A DNA stretch of 64,000 bases from Candidatus Macondimonas diazotrophica (GTDB taxonomy: Bacteria > Pseudomonadota > Gammaproteobacteria > UBA5335): positions 44,598-108,597 of the forward strand of contig NZ_SRIO01000010.1 of NCBI RefSeq assembly GCF_004684205.1. The letters are read 5' to 3'. Within the stretch, counting starts at the first letter, position 1; each line of letters opens with the position of its first letter. Below, one piece after another: positions 18,599-27,847 of the stretch. The notes beneath the pieces were generated by a model. That model did not search any database. It was not told where the DNA came from and saw nothing but the letters and a program-made list of their open reading frames with translations. The position numbers and the translations under genes are program-made.

Positions 18599-19273
18599 TC
18601 AAGTCCAATATCGGGTTGGATCGTCGATCCCGGCCTCGGCAAAGCCGGACGCGCGCAGACGGCACGCATCACAAAGACCACAGGCAGCACCGGATGTGTC
18701 GGCCTGATAGCAGGATACCGTCATGCTGAAATCCACACCGAGTGCGACCCCTCGCTGAATGATCTCAGCTTTGGACCAGTGGATGAGCGGTGCGTGAACC
18801 CGAAAAGGACTTCCCTCGACTCCCGCTCGGGTCGCCAGGTTCGCCAGCCGTTCGAAGGCCTCGATGAAAGCCGGACGGCAATCCGGGTAGCCGGAATAAT
18901 CCACCGCGTTGACACCGATAAACAGATCACGGGCCGGCAGTACTTCGGCCCACGCCAAGGCATGGGCGAGAAACACGGTATTGCGCGCCGGAACATAGGT
19001 GATCGGAATGCCGCTGGATGGCGCCGTCGGCACCGCGATCGAAGAATCGGTCAGCGCCGATCCGCCAAAGGCAGCCAGATCCAGTGTCACCGTTCGGTGG
19101 ACGCTTACCCCGGCATGGGCCGCGACGCGCGCCGCCGCCGCGAGCTCCGCATCATGGCGCTGGCCGTAAGCGAAGCTCAGCGCAGCACAGTCAAAGCCTT
19201 GTTGCTTTGCCAAAGCCAGCGTGGTCGCCGAATCAAGACCACCGGACAACAGGACAATCGCAGATCGGGTCAT
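18599..19273 (-). CDS. queC: 7-cyano-7-deazaguanine synthase QueC
   Basis: A 224-residue protein of usual length. The ATP pyrophosphatase P-loop SGGLDS is at 10-15, and a zinc-binding cysteine group ([10 protein letters not shown] plus an upstream Cys) lies near the C-terminus. QueC turns 7-carboxy-7-deazaguanine and ammonia into preQ0 in queuosine synthesis. It follows queE on the same strand after a 15-base gap. Confidence 0.95.
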   Translation of the reverse strand: MTRSAIVLLSGGLDSATTLALAKQQGFDCAALSFAYGQRHDAELAAAARVAAHAGVSVHRTVTLDLAAFGGSALTDSSIAVPTAPSSGIPITYVPARNTVFLAHALAWAEVLPARDLFIGVNAVDYSGYPDCRPAFIEAFERLANLATRAGVEGSPFRVHAPLIHWSKAEIIQRGVALGVDFSMTVSCYQADTSGAACGLCDACRLRASGFAEAGIDDPTRYWT

Positions 19274-19288
19274 GATGCATCCACCGGA

Positions 19289-19957
19289 TCAGTGCCCCGG
19301 TGCCTCGCCCCAGAGCAATTTATGCAGTTGGATCTGCATTCTCACCGGCAACCCGTCTTCAAGCAGCCACTCCGCCAGCCGGCGAGGATCGAGCCGGCCG
19401 TGCACCGGCGAAAACCAGACCATGCACCGCGAAGCGAGCGCTCGCTCCGTCACCTGCCCCATCGCCCATTCATAATCCCGGCGATCACACAGAACGAACT
19501 TGAGCTGATCGCGCTCCGTGAGCAAATCCAGATTGCTCCAATGGTTGCGATCCATCTCCCCGGATCCCGGGGACTTGACATCGACGACGCGACTCACCCG
19601 TGAATCGATTCCAGCAATGGACAGTGCGCCGGAGGTTTCCAGCGAAACCACATGACGGCGCTCACATAAAGCCGCCAACAAGGCACGGCACGCATCGCCC
19701 TGCGCCAATGGCTCTCCCCCGGTAACGCAGACATGTCGTACGGGATAACGAGCCACTTCCGTCAAGACATCGGCGATGGCAATCGTCGTTCCACCATGGA
19801 AAGCGTAACTCGTGTCGCAATAGCTGCACCGCAGCGGGCACCCGGTCAGGCGGATAAAAACCGTCGGCCACCCCACACTGTCGGCCTCGCCCTGCAACGA
19901 GTAGAAGATCTCGCTGACCCGCAGGTGTTGATCCAGCCGCGCGTGCGCTGTCTTCAC
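19289..19957 (-). CDS. queE: 7-carboxy-7-deazaguanine synthase QueE
   Basis: A 222-residue radical-SAM enzyme with the CX3CX2C cluster motif GCPLRCSYCDTSY (C40, C44, C47). QueE contracts 6-carboxytetrahydropterin to 7-carboxy-7-deazaguanine. It starts inside the cpoB stop (four-base overlap) and leads to queC, so the queuosine pair rides at the end of the tol-pal operon. Confidence 0.95.
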   Translation of the reverse strand: MKTAHARLDQHLRVSEIFYSLQGEADSVGWPTVFIRLTGCPLRCSYCDTSYAFHGGTTIAIADVLTEVARYPVRHVCVTGGEPLAQGDACRALLAALCERRHVVSLETSGALSIAGIDSRVSRVVDVKSPGSGEMDRNHWSNLDLLTERDQLKFVLCDRRDYEWAMGQVTERALASRCMVWFSPVHGRLDPRRLAEWLLEDGLPVRMQIQLHKLLWGEAPGH

Positions 19958-20766
19958 CCGGAGATCTGGCCTTCCCGTTGCAGCCGGTTGAGGCGTTGGC
20001 GCGCCAAATCCGCGGCACCACTTTGCGGGAATTCACGAATCACCCGATCCAAGGCGGACTTCGCTTCGGCCCATTGCTGCTTCTCCGCGTGAATATAGCC
20101 AATCTTGAGCAATGCGTCCGGGACCTTAGGATTCCCCGGATACTGCTCGACGACTTTGCGGAAATTTCCCAATGCCGTATCGAACTGGCGCCCGACGTAC
20201 TCCGCTTCACCCAGCCAGTACTGCGCGTTTGGCGCAAGGCGGCTGGACGGATATTGCTGCAGAAACTGACCAAAGGCCTCTGCAGCCTGAGGATAACGTC
20301 CTTCCTTGAGCAGATTGAACGCGACATCATAATTGGCCTGCTCGCCCGCCACCGGCGGTGCCGTGGTGACCGGAACCGGAGCGGGCGGTGTCTCCTGCGG
20401 AGCCGGCGCCATCGAAGTCGGCTGTCCCTGCTCAAGCCCCGAGTTCGTTCCCCCCGGCGTAAACGGAGGGGCGGCAGGGGTCGTTGTCAGCTGGTTGAGC
20501 TTCTGCTCCTGAACCTGCAGCTGGTAAGCCTGTTGTTCGACCACACCCTTGAGCTGGCGCAGATCTTCCTGGATCTGCTGCTGGTTGGACACCACGTCCA
20601 ATGTGGGCGAGCTGGTCTGCCCCCCCTCAAGCTTCTCCACCCGACCTTCAAGCTGGTTGAGACGATAGGCAATCGGATCATCCTGGGATTGGGGTGGCAT
20701 GGGCGCGCAGCCAGCCAGGGTTCCAGCACCCGCGAGCATCACGCCCCATATCCGCATCTTGGTCAT
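19954..20766 (-). CDS. cpoB: Cell division coordinator CpoB (YbgF), with a lipobox
   Basis: A 270-residue protein with a coiled-coil N-terminal part (about 30-110), a proline-rich linker (about 110-145) and three C-terminal TPR units (YDVAFNLLKEGRYPQAAEAF and two more). CpoB links PBP1B peptidoglycan synthesis with Tol-dependent outer-membrane constriction in the periplasm. The signal peptide ends in LAGC (Cys20), which would lipidate it, unlike the soluble E. coli protein. It is encoded between pal and queE. Confidence 0.9.
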   Translation of the reverse strand: MTKMRIWGVMLAGAGTLAGCAPMPPQSQDDPIAYRLNQLEGRVEKLEGGQTSSPTLDVVSNQQQIQEDLRQLKGVVEQQAYQLQVQEQKLNQLTTTPAAPPFTPGGTNSGLEQGQPTSMAPAPQETPPAPVPVTTAPPVAGEQANYDVAFNLLKEGRYPQAAEAFGQFLQQYPSSRLAPNAQYWLGEAEYVGRQFDTALGNFRKVVEQYPGNPKVPDALLKIGYIHAEKQQWAEAKSALDRVIREFPQSGAADLARQRLNRLQREGQISG

Positions 20767-20857
20767 TATCGAACTCCCCAAACATTCCAATCATCGGTCG
20801 CAATTCGCACAATCGAAAGCACCAAGATCCCTGGCCAAGATCAAGGCTTGCGGATCG

Positions 20858-21439
20858 TCACTGGGCGTACCGGATCTCAACACGCCGGTTCTTCGACCAC
20901 GCGTCCTCACCACTGCCGTAAACGGCGGGCTTTTCCTCGCCGAAACTCACCGAAGACAACTGCGACGGCTGCACACCCTGAGCAATGAGCAGGTTCATTA
21001 CGGCATCGCTACGGCGCTGACCCAGCGCGATATTGTACTCACGCGACCCCCGCTCATCGGTATGCCCTTCCAGATTGGCACGCGTGGCCGGATTGTTCTT
21101 GAGATACTCACCGTGGGCCCGAACCACGTCCAGATACGCGGGTGCCACGACACTACTGTCGTACTCGAAGTAAATCACCTGGGACTGGAGGTTTGCCGCG
21201 CGCGGGTCGTTGGGCGAACCATAGCCGCTATTGCCGGCATTGACGCCTTGGACCGACCCCCATTCGTCGCCTCGCAAGCCACCGCCTTCACCCAACGGAC
21301 TCGTTTCGGCACCACCGGCAGCCGCGGCCCACTCGTCTCCGGCCACTGCCCCCTTCGAGGATTTCTTGGCACTGCCCGCGCATCCCGCCAATGCCAGCAC
21401 CGCCATACCCACCACGATCCACTTTGGAAATCGCCCCAT
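20858..21439 (-). CDS. pal: Peptidoglycan-associated lipoprotein Pal
   Basis: A 193-residue lipoprotein with lipobox LAGC (Cys20), a Gly/Ala-rich linker and a C-terminal OmpA-like peptidoglycan-binding domain. The domain includes VIYFEYDSS, LEGHTDERGSREYNIALGQRR and KNRRVEIRY. Pal ties the outer membrane to peptidoglycan and binds TolB. The ATG at 21439 has a GAGAGGG site; the frame is open further upstream but without signal-peptide character. Confidence 0.95.
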   Translation of the reverse strand: MGRFPKWIVVGMAVLALAGCAGSAKKSSKGAVAGDEWAAAAGGAETSPLGEGGGLRGDEWGSVQGVNAGNSGYGSPNDPRAANLQSQVIYFEYDSSVVAPAYLDVVRAHGEYLKNNPATRANLEGHTDERGSREYNIALGQRRSDAVMNLLIAQGVQPSQLSSVSFGEEKPAVYGSGEDAWSKNRRVEIRYAQ

Positions 21440-21485
21440 AACCCTCTCACTCCAGAACATCATTGATGTTGACTTGACTACCGTT

Positions 21486-22790
21486 TCAGCGCGGCCGGAA
21501 AGGCGACCACGCCGCCTCGCGGATATCCCCGCGGCCCGCCACACGCTGGCGCACCTTGCCGTCGAAGGAAACCGTCGACAAAACCCCATTGCCACCGTAC
21601 TGGCTGGCATAGATTATCATGGCGCCGTTAGGTGCGAAGCTGGGCGATTCGTCCTCTGGTCCCTGACTCAGAACCCGCACCGTTCCCGATTGCAAATCCT
21701 GAATCGCAATCCGGAACGAGCTGCCCCCCTGAACCATGACGATCGACTTGCCATCGGGGCTGTAACGCGCTCGTGCGTTGTAGCTGCCCTGATAGGTGAG
21801 CCGCCGCACCTGCCCACCGTCCCGATTCATTTCGTAGATCTGGGGTCGTCCACCCCGATCGGATGTAAACAGCAGCTTGGTCCCATCGGGTGACCAATCC
21901 GGCTCGGTATTGATGGCCGCGCCTTGCGTGATCTGACGCAGGCTGCCGCTCTCCAGGTCCATCAGATGGATGTGCGTATTCGGGCCATCGGACAGGGCAA
22001 TGGCGATCGACCGACCATCGGGCGACCAGCTTGGTGCCCCATTGATTCCCGGTTTCGAGGACAGGACCCGCCGCTTTCCGGTTGCCAGGTCCTGCGAAAA
22101 GATCTGCGAACGCCCTGTCTCGAAAGAGACATATGCGAGCTGGCGGCCATCGGGCGACCATACCGGGGACATCAGCGGCTCTTTGGATTTCAGGACCGTT
22201 CGACTGTTTTCACCGTCGGCGTCCGATACCATCAGCAGATACTCGGACGGTTGGCCCACGCGCGGTCGATTGGGGACGCTCACATAAGCAATGCGTGTAT
22301 TGAAGGCGCCACGTTCGCCGAGCAACTGTTCATAGATAAGGTCACTGACCCGATGCGCTGCGCTACGCATGTCATCCGCCGAGGCGGGGACCTGAAAGGC
22401 CGCCAACTGCTGCCCTCGCGGCACATCGACGATCAGGAAACGGATCATGTAGCTGCTGCTGCCCTGCGGGATCACCTGGCCCACCGCCGCATAGGTGACG
22501 CCCGTCGTCCGCCAAGCAGCGAAATTCACCTGATCCAGACTGCTTGGCTGCTGAGGCATCTCACCCGTCGGCAGGGTATCGAACCGCCCGCTCCGACTCA
22601 GATCCGCATCCACGATCGAATGTACGGGAGCACCAGGCGCCTGAGCCGCGCCGGCAAAGGGCACGATGGCAATCGGCAGGGCGCTACTCACCCCTTCGGT
22701 GATCTCGATGCGCAATGGCTCACCGAATACCGGCATTGACATCAGCAGCAGCAACGCCGCCCATGCCGTCCACTGCTTCACTGTGCTCAT
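21486..22790 (-). CDS. tolB: Tol-Pal system protein TolB
   Basis: A 434-residue periplasmic protein with signal peptide (cleavage after about 23) and an N-terminal alpha/beta domain. A six-bladed beta-propeller is made of WSPDG repeats (e.g. PVWSPDGRQLAYVS, PSWSPDGRSIAIAL, PDWSPDGTKLLFTS). It links Pal to TolA during cell envelope constriction. It lies 9 bases after tolA on the same strand. Confidence 0.96.
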   Translation of the reverse strand: MSTVKQWTAWAALLLLMSMPVFGEPLRIEITEGVSSALPIAIVPFAGAAQAPGAPVHSIVDADLSRSGRFDTLPTGEMPQQPSSLDQVNFAAWRTTGVTYAAVGQVIPQGSSSYMIRFLIVDVPRGQQLAAFQVPASADDMRSAAHRVSDLIYEQLLGERGAFNTRIAYVSVPNRPRVGQPSEYLLMVSDADGENSRTVLKSKEPLMSPVWSPDGRQLAYVSFETGRSQIFSQDLATGKRRVLSSKPGINGAPSWSPDGRSIAIALSDGPNTHIHLMDLESGSLRQITQGAAINTEPDWSPDGTKLLFTSDRGGRPQIYEMNRDGGQVRRLTYQGSYNARARYSPDGKSIVMVQGGSSFRIAIQDLQSGTVRVLSQGPEDESPSFAPNGAMIIYASQYGGNGVLSTVSFDGKVRQRVAGRGDIREAAWSPFRPR

Positions 22791-22799
22791 TTTTTACCC

Positions 22800-23918
22800 T
22801 CAGGGTTTAAACGTAAAAAGCAGATCCCGGGTCTGGTCCACCAACTCCGGAGGAGGCGCCGGCAAGGGCGATGCCCGAAACACAGCCTGCTCAATGGAAC
22901 GATCCAGAATCGGATCACCACAACTCTTCACCACGCGAGCCGAAGTCACCTGACCGGTTGGCGTCTGTGAAACGCGCAACTCGCATCTGAAGTTTCCAAG
23001 CGTATCGGCTACGGGTGGTCGAATCCAATTACGCTTCACCGCCTGCGACAACGCGCCGACATACCGAGACAATAGATCCGCACGCAGGGCCGCATCTCTT
23101 GCAGCCTGCTCCGCCGCCAATTCTGCGCGCATTGCCGCTTCACGTGCAGCCTGCTCTGCTCTTGCCCGTGCTTCGGCCTCCGCCTTGGCTTTGGCTTCGG
23201 CTGCCGCCTTCTCGCGAGCCGCTGCCTCAGCCTTCTGGCGCGCTGCCTCTTCCTTCGCTTTCGCCTCGGCCTCCGCCTTGGCCTCAGCCGCCGCTTTCTC
23301 GCGAGCCGCTGCCTCAGCCTTCTGGCGTGCTGCCTCTTCCTTCGCTTTCGCCTCGGCCTCCGCCTTGGCCTCAGCCGCCGCTTTCTCACGCGCTGCCGCC
23401 TCGGCTTTGGCCTTAGCATCTGCCTCGGCTTTCCGGCGCGCCGCCTCGGCCTTCGCTTTCGCTTCGGTCTCCGCCTTCGCCTTCGCCTTGGCCTCAGCCG
23501 CCGCTTTCTCGCGCGCTGCCGCCTCGGCTTTGGCCTTAGCATCTGCCTCGGCCTTCCGGCGCGCCGCCTCGGCCTTCGTTCTCGCCTCGGCCTCGGCCTC
23601 CGCCGCCGCTTTCTCGCGTTCTGCCGCCTCGGCTTTGGCCTCCGCATCTCGACGGTTGGCCTCTGCCTTAGCCTGCGCTTCGGCACGTTCCCGCGCCTCT
23701 TGGCGATTGATCGCCTGACGATTGACCTCGCGCATATCGACGAGATTCGCCTGGATGATCGGGCCGCCACTTGGCTGGACCGGACGCGGGCGCGGCCATA
23801 TTGCGATCACGGCAAAGATTACGACGAGAGCGCCATGCAAACCGAGCGAAAGCGCCCAATACCGAAATCGGCTCGGTTTGTCAGCCGGGCTGGAAAGATG
23901 CGTGTCCCGATCGCTCAT
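22800..23918 (-). CDS. tolA: TolA energy-transducing protein with a repeat-expanded helix
   Basis: A 372-residue protein. One membrane helix (about 20-41) contains SLGLHG, the counterpart of the SHLLHG motif that contacts TolQ/TolR. A long Ala/Lys/Glu helix (about 65-275) follows, then a TonB-C-like domain (IRPPVADTLGNFRCELRVSQTPTGQVTSARVVKSCGDP). TolA carries the proton-motive-force signal from TolQR to TolB/Pal. The helix is built from near-identical DNA repeats, listed separately. Start overlaps the tolR stop by one base. Confidence 0.95.
   Translation of the reverse strand: MSDRDTHLSSPADKPSRFRYWALSLGLHGALVVIFAVIAIWPRPRPVQPSGGPIIQANLVDMREVNRQAINRQEARERAEAQAKAEANRRDAEAKAEAAEREKAAAEAEAEARTKAEAARRKAEADAKAKAEAAAREKAAAEAKAKAKAETEAKAKAEAARRKAEADAKAKAEAAAREKAAAEAKAEAEAKAKEEAARQKAEAAAREKAAAEAKAEAEAKAKEEAARQKAEAAAREKAAAEAKAKAEAEARARAEQAAREAAMRAELAAEQAARDAALRADLLSRYVGALSQAVKRNWIRPPVADTLGNFRCELRVSQTPTGQVTSARVVKSCGDPILDRSIEQAVFRASPLPAPPPELVDQTRDLLFTFKP
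23214..23387. repeat. Two tandem 87-bp repeats inside tolA
   Basis: Two copies of 87 bp (23214-23300 and 23301-23387) differ at only a few positions and code for 29 residues of the TolA helix each. The period is a multiple of three, so copy number changes keep the frame. Confidence 0.85.
23391..23636. repeat. Two 123-bp degenerate repeats inside tolA
   Basis: A 123-bp unit (41 codons) beginning CGCTGCCGCC at 23391 recurs from 23514, with long identical stretches (for example the CTTAGCATCTGCCTCGGC segment) and a more diverged second half. It adjoins the 87-bp pair. Confidence 0.7.
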
Positions 23919-24370
23919 CAGCGGCGCCGTCGATCAGACTCAGGTGGTGGATCAGTCATGAGACCGACATTCGGTGCACCCGCCTGTTGCAGGATGACCA
24001 TCGCCTGGACGACTCGGCCGTAATCAACCGTATGATCGCCCTGGACCAGAACGGGGTTGTCCTGGCGCTCTGCCAGTACCGCACTGACTTCTGCAAGAAT
24101 GGTGTCTTCGTCTACCACGCGCTCACCACCATCAACCAGGTTCAGGTACATCTGACCTTCCGCGTCCACGCTCAGAATGACCGGCTTCTTGTCTTCCAGA
24201 TCCTCGAGCGTCATCGGCTTGGCGTCCGCCTTGGGCAAATCAACCTGAACGCCACGCGACAAAAGCGGCGTAGTCGCCATGAAAATGATCAGCAGCACGA
24301 GCATAACGTCGATGTAGGGCACGACGTTCATTTCGCCGATCAAACCACGCTTACCCGTCAGTTGAGCCAT
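23918..24370 (-). CDS. tolR: Tol-Pal system protein TolR
   Basis: A 150-residue ExbD/TolR protein with one N-terminal helix (about 15-37). The helix starts VVPYIDVMLVLLIIF, whose Asp is the proton-path residue. A periplasmic domain follows. With TolQ it forms the proton-driven motor of the Tol system. It lies between tolQ and tolA. Confidence 0.96.
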   Translation of the reverse strand: MAQLTGKRGLIGEMNVVPYIDVMLVLLIIFMATTPLLSRGVQVDLPKADAKPMTLEDLEDKKPVILSVDAEGQMYLNLVDGGERVVDEDTILAEVSAVLAERQDNPVLVQGDHTVDYGRVVQAMVILQQAGAPNVGLMTDPPPESDRRRR

Positions 24371-24394
24371 GGGATGTGTCCTCCGGGCACAGGT

Positions 24395-25117
24395 TCAGGG
24401 GGCGTCGGCGCCGGCAAGCTTACGGCTTCCCTCTCCGGCCGGAGACAGATTGCGTTGCAGAATATTGGAGAACTCGTCACGGAACCCATCCATCTGGGTC
24501 ACCAGCACGCCAATCTGGGCAGCATAGCGGTTATAGGCCACGACCGCCGGAATGGCCGCGAACAAACCCATCGCCGTCGCGATGAGCGCCTCGGATATCC
24601 CTGGCGCCACCATGCTCAAGGTGGCCTGTTGAACCTTCGCCAATCCCTGAAAGGAATGCATGATTCCCCAGACTGTCCCAAACAGGCCGACGTAGGGTGT
24701 CACCGATCCGATCGTGGCCAGACTCGGAAGGTGTTCTTCGAGCCGCTCGGTTTCCCTTAACTGCGCTGCACGCATGGCCCGATTGGCGGCCTGGATGCAT
24801 TCTTCAGGGTTCGGATTGGGTTGCTGGCGTAAACGAACATATTCGCCGAACCCGGCAACAAAAACGCTGGCCAGCCCTTCTCGAACGCGTTCGCGGCTGG
24901 CTTGTCGAAACAATTCCCCAAGCTCCATTCCGGACCAGAAGCGATCTTCGAACGTTCGGCTCAAGCGGCGGGCATTGGCCAACTGAGAACGCTTTCTGAA
25001 AATCACATACCATGAAAACAGCGAGGCCAACAGCAGAAGGGCCATGACCATCTGCACCAGCACACTGGCCTGGAGGATCAGGGAAACAATCGACGTTTCA
25101 GGGCTAGCGGTGTCCAT
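24395..25117 (-). CDS. tolQ: Tol-Pal system protein TolQ
   Basis: A 240-residue ExbB/TolQ protein with three membrane helices (about 11-31, 140-160 and 173-195). The conserved TVWGIMHSF and ALIATAMGLFAAIPAVVAYNR segments are present. It is the stator-like channel subunit with TolR. Its start lies 14 bases inside ybgC. Confidence 0.96.
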   Translation of the reverse strand: MDTASPETSIVSLILQASVLVQMVMALLLLASLFSWYVIFRKRSQLANARRLSRTFEDRFWSGMELGELFRQASRERVREGLASVFVAGFGEYVRLRQQPNPNPEECIQAANRAMRAAQLRETERLEEHLPSLATIGSVTPYVGLFGTVWGIMHSFQGLAKVQQATLSMVAPGISEALIATAMGLFAAIPAVVAYNRYAAQIGVLVTQMDGFRDEFSNILQRNLSPAGEGSRKLAGADAP

Positions 25118-25514
25118 TGGACAATTCCTCTTGCAAAAACCGGGGCAGACGAACAGGTTTCAGATCCGATACGCGAACGCAAACGACCACCACTTCCGCG
25201 CGGCAATGACTGAGTCCGTGGCGATCACGAACTTCTTGCCGCAGGGTCATGCGCGCCCCGTGGAGCGGCAGGGGCGATACGGTGACGTTCATCTGTTGAT
25301 TGAATCGGGCCGGACGAAGATAGTCGATGGCAACGCGACTCACGACGAACATCAAACCGGATTCGGACATCAGCTGATCCTGCTCGATCCCCAAACTCCG
25401 CAGCCATTCCGTCCGCGCTCGCTCGAGCAGGTTGAGATAGCGTGCGTGATAGACCACACCGCCCGCATCGGTATCTTCGTAATACACCCGAACGGGCCAG
25501 GAAAACTCGCGCAA
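25104..25514 (-). CDS. ybgC: Acyl-CoA thioesterase YbgC
   Basis: A 136-residue hot-dog-fold thioesterase with the active-site motif EDTDAGGVVYHARYLNLLERAR (catalytic Asp near residue 15). YbgC hydrolyses short acyl-CoA or acyl-ACP thioesters and is the usual first gene of the tol-pal operon, as here. It overlaps tolQ by 14 bases. Confidence 0.93.
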   Translation of the reverse strand: MREFSWPVRVYYEDTDAGGVVYHARYLNLLERARTEWLRSLGIEQDQLMSESGLMFVVSRVAIDYLRPARFNQQMNVTVSPLPLHGARMTLRQEVRDRHGLSHCRAEVVVVCVRVSDLKPVRLPRFLQEELSNGHR

Positions 25515-25936
25515 ACACTCTTTCCATCATTGCCCGGCCACATCGGCCGGAAAAACGCGACAAATATATCAGAATCATGAGGCATGTCATGACTCCTGCA
25601 TCCCCCTCACCGATACCATCTTCAGGTGGCATCCAAAAAAAACCCCCGCAAGCGGGGGCAAATAAGGGGGAGTCTGAAACACCTGTTGCCGACAACCTCG
25701 CTGCCGGTAGCAGGACTTCGCGATGATCGGGTGAGCCAAAATCCATCGACCATCGCCGAAATTGAGAATTTCAATTATCGGGCCAAAACGCCGCACTCAA
25801 CAAAATCAGGCGATTACGAAAAGCCATATCCAGAATTCCGATCAGGGGGTCTCCAAACAGAGACGAGGATCGACGCCAATAACGCCATCTAGTTGAATTT
25901 CATGCAAAATGATCTGTCTCCGAATGAAGACGTCGC
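25515..25936. other. Gap between glrR and ybgC
   Basis: This stretch of about 420 bases is more AT-rich than its surroundings from about 25740 onward and holds the glrR terminator. It must also contain the tol-pal operon promoter. I see no credible coding frame. Confidence 0.6.
25635..25658 (-). terminator. Rho-independent terminator of the glrK-qseG-glrR operon
   Basis: On the minus strand a GC-rich stem of six to seven pairs (GCCCCCGC with GCGGGGG) is followed by eight T. It lies about 280 bases beyond glrR. Confidence 0.85.
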
Positions 25937-27289
25937 TCAGTCCTTGAATTGAGCCGGATCCAATGCATGACGATGCAGAAGCTTGTAGAACTCGGTTCGG
26001 TTCCGGCCCGCAAGGCGCGCAGCCTGCGTCACATTCCCACGCGTCATCTGCAGCAGGCCGATCAGGTAGTCCAACTCGAACTGGCGCCGGGCATCGGCGA
26101 ATGGAATGATGTCGTCGGCCCGATCCTTGATCGCATCCTGCAGCAGGCCAACCTGGATCTGCGGCGCCGGACTCAAGGCCACCGCTTGCTCGACGACGTT
26201 GTAGAGCTGGCGCACGTTGCCGGTCCAGTCGGCCGTCATCAGCAGCTCCATGGCACTGCGTGAAAATCCGGTGATCGATTTCTGGTAGCGTTGCGCCAAG
26301 CTCTCCCTGAAGTATTCAGCGAGAAGCGGAATGTCATCACGCCGATGATTGAGGGGAGGTAAGGACAGGGTCACCACATTCAGCCGGTAATACAGATCTT
26401 CACGGAACCGGCTGGATTTCATTTCCTCTTCCAGATTCCGATGTGTCGCGGAAATGATGCGGACATCCACGGGAATCGGACGCGTTGCACCGACTGGCCG
26501 CACTTCGCGCTCCTGCAGCACCCGCAGCAACTTGACCTGCAGGGGCATGGGCATGTCGCCGATCTCGTCGAGAAACAGCGTGCCCCCGCTGGCCGAAACG
26601 AATAGCCCTTGATGATCCTGCACGGCGCCGGTAAATGCGCCCCGACGATGACCGAACAACTCCGATTCGAGCAGATTCTCGGGAATTGCTCCACAATTGA
26701 CCGCAATGAAAGGGCCCTCGGCCCGGGGACTGGCGCGGTGGATGGCCTTGGCCAGCAGTTCCTTGCCCGTCCCGCTCTCGCCTTCGATAAAGACACTCGC
26801 ATCGCCGCCTGCCACCCGATAAGCCCGACTCAGCAATTCCTCCATTGCCGCGTTGCGCGTGATGATGCCCGCGCGCCATTGCTGATCGTTTCCACATCCC
26901 GACATCGATTCGCTCAGCCGAGACTGCTCCAGCGCCTGCTGAATCTGCTCCAGCAATTCCCGGCTTTCGAATGGCTTGGTTACAAAACTGAATACGCCTT
27001 TCTTCGTAGCTTGCACAGCCTCGGGGATGGTGCCGTGCGCAGTCAGGATGATCACCGGAAGGAAAGGATGACGGCGATGCACCTGCTCGAACAAGGCCAT
27101 GCCGTCCATGCCGTCCATGCGCAGATCGGTGATCAACAAGTCGGGCCTGAATCCAGGCAAGCTGCCCAGCGCCAATTCTCCGTTCTCAACAGGCATCACC
27201 TCGAATCCTGCAGCTTCCAGGCGCAGGGAAAGCAGCCGCAGCAGACTGAGATCATCGTCGACAAGCAAAATACGGGCAGGTTGAGACAT
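25937..27289 (-). CDS. glrR: Sigma-54-dependent response regulator, GlrR/QseF type
   Basis: A 450-residue regulator. The receiver domain (1-120) has phospho-acceptor Asp55 in ITDLRMDG. The AAA+ domain has Walker A GESGTGKE (170-177) and the sigma-54 contact loop GAFTGA (217-222). A Fis-type helix-turn-helix (GNVTQAARLAGRNRTEFYKLL) ends the protein. It activates sigma-54 promoters when phosphorylated. Operon order kinase-lipoprotein-regulator equals glrK-qseG-glrR of E. coli, where targets include the small RNA GlmY; targets here are unknown. Confidence 0.88.
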   Translation of the reverse strand: MSQPARILLVDDDLSLLRLLSLRLEAAGFEVMPVENGELALGSLPGFRPDLLITDLRMDGMDGMALFEQVHRRHPFLPVIILTAHGTIPEAVQATKKGVFSFVTKPFESRELLEQIQQALEQSRLSESMSGCGNDQQWRAGIITRNAAMEELLSRAYRVAGGDASVFIEGESGTGKELLAKAIHRASPRAEGPFIAVNCGAIPENLLESELFGHRRGAFTGAVQDHQGLFVSASGGTLFLDEIGDMPMPLQVKLLRVLQEREVRPVGATRPIPVDVRIISATHRNLEEEMKSSRFREDLYYRLNVVTLSLPPLNHRRDDIPLLAEYFRESLAQRYQKSITGFSRSAMELLMTADWTGNVRQLYNVVEQAVALSPAPQIQVGLLQDAIKDRADDIIPFADARRQFELDYLIGLLQMTRGNVTQAARLAGRNRTEFYKLLHRHALDPAQFKD

Positions 27290-27340
27290 GGTGCTGGATA
27301 GATCCTATGATTGAGTCATCTGGCATCCCATCGGAAACCA

Positions 27341-27847
27341 TCATCGCTGCAGGGAGCGTTCGACCTCTTTCAGAGCCTGGATTTGCCGGCGAAGTTCAGC
27401 GAGCTCCCGATTAGCCGCCCGTTCCCGGGCGGACTGCCGTGCCTGTAGCTCAGCCTGCCTGAGCAATATCGGCACCAAAACACCAACATCGGAGTCGCGC
27501 CAACCCGGTTTGTCCTCGCATCCCTTGAGCAGGTTTCCATTGGCCGAGAACTCTCCGCTCGTTCCGAAATCCGGACGAGTCAAGAGCATCAGGATCTCGA
27601 CCCCCCCAACCCCACATTCGAACGTTTCCAGCTCGCTGCGCCGTGTTTTGTAATGCCGGCGTGCCTCGCTGAGCGGCATTGCCATCAGCTCTTGATATCG
27701 ATCCATCCATTGACGCATCGATAGCTGCGCCCCGCCAACCGACACCGGCACGACGAGCGGCTCGACGTAGTGATCCCGCGAGATCGCCGCGCAACCTCCA
27801 AGAACAATCGCCATTGCAGCCACCCCCGGCGGGATCAGTCGCTTCAT
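27341..27847 (-). CDS. QseG-like outer membrane lipoprotein
   Basis: A 168-residue lipoprotein with lipobox LGGC (Cys19) and a C-terminal coiled coil (ARQSARERAANRELAELRRQIQALKEVERSL). Sequence similarity to QseG (YfhG) is not obvious to me; the call rests on size, lipidation and position between GlrK-like and GlrR-like genes. QseG interacts with the sensor kinase in enterobacteria. The ATG at 27847 overlaps the kinase stop by four bases. Confidence 0.65.
   Translation of the reverse strand: MKRLIPPGVAAMAIVLGGCAAISRDHYVEPLVVPVSVGGAQLSMRQWMDRYQELMAMPLSEARRHYKTRRSELETFECGVGGVEILMLLTRPDFGTSGEFSANGNLLKGCEDKPGWRDSDVGVLVPILLRQAELQARQSARERAANRELAELRRQIQALKEVERSLQR

Noticed and set aside
23185..23718. 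An alanine-rich plus-strand frame of 177 codons
   Set aside because: It is the complement of the TolA repeat helix; composition comes from the repeats.
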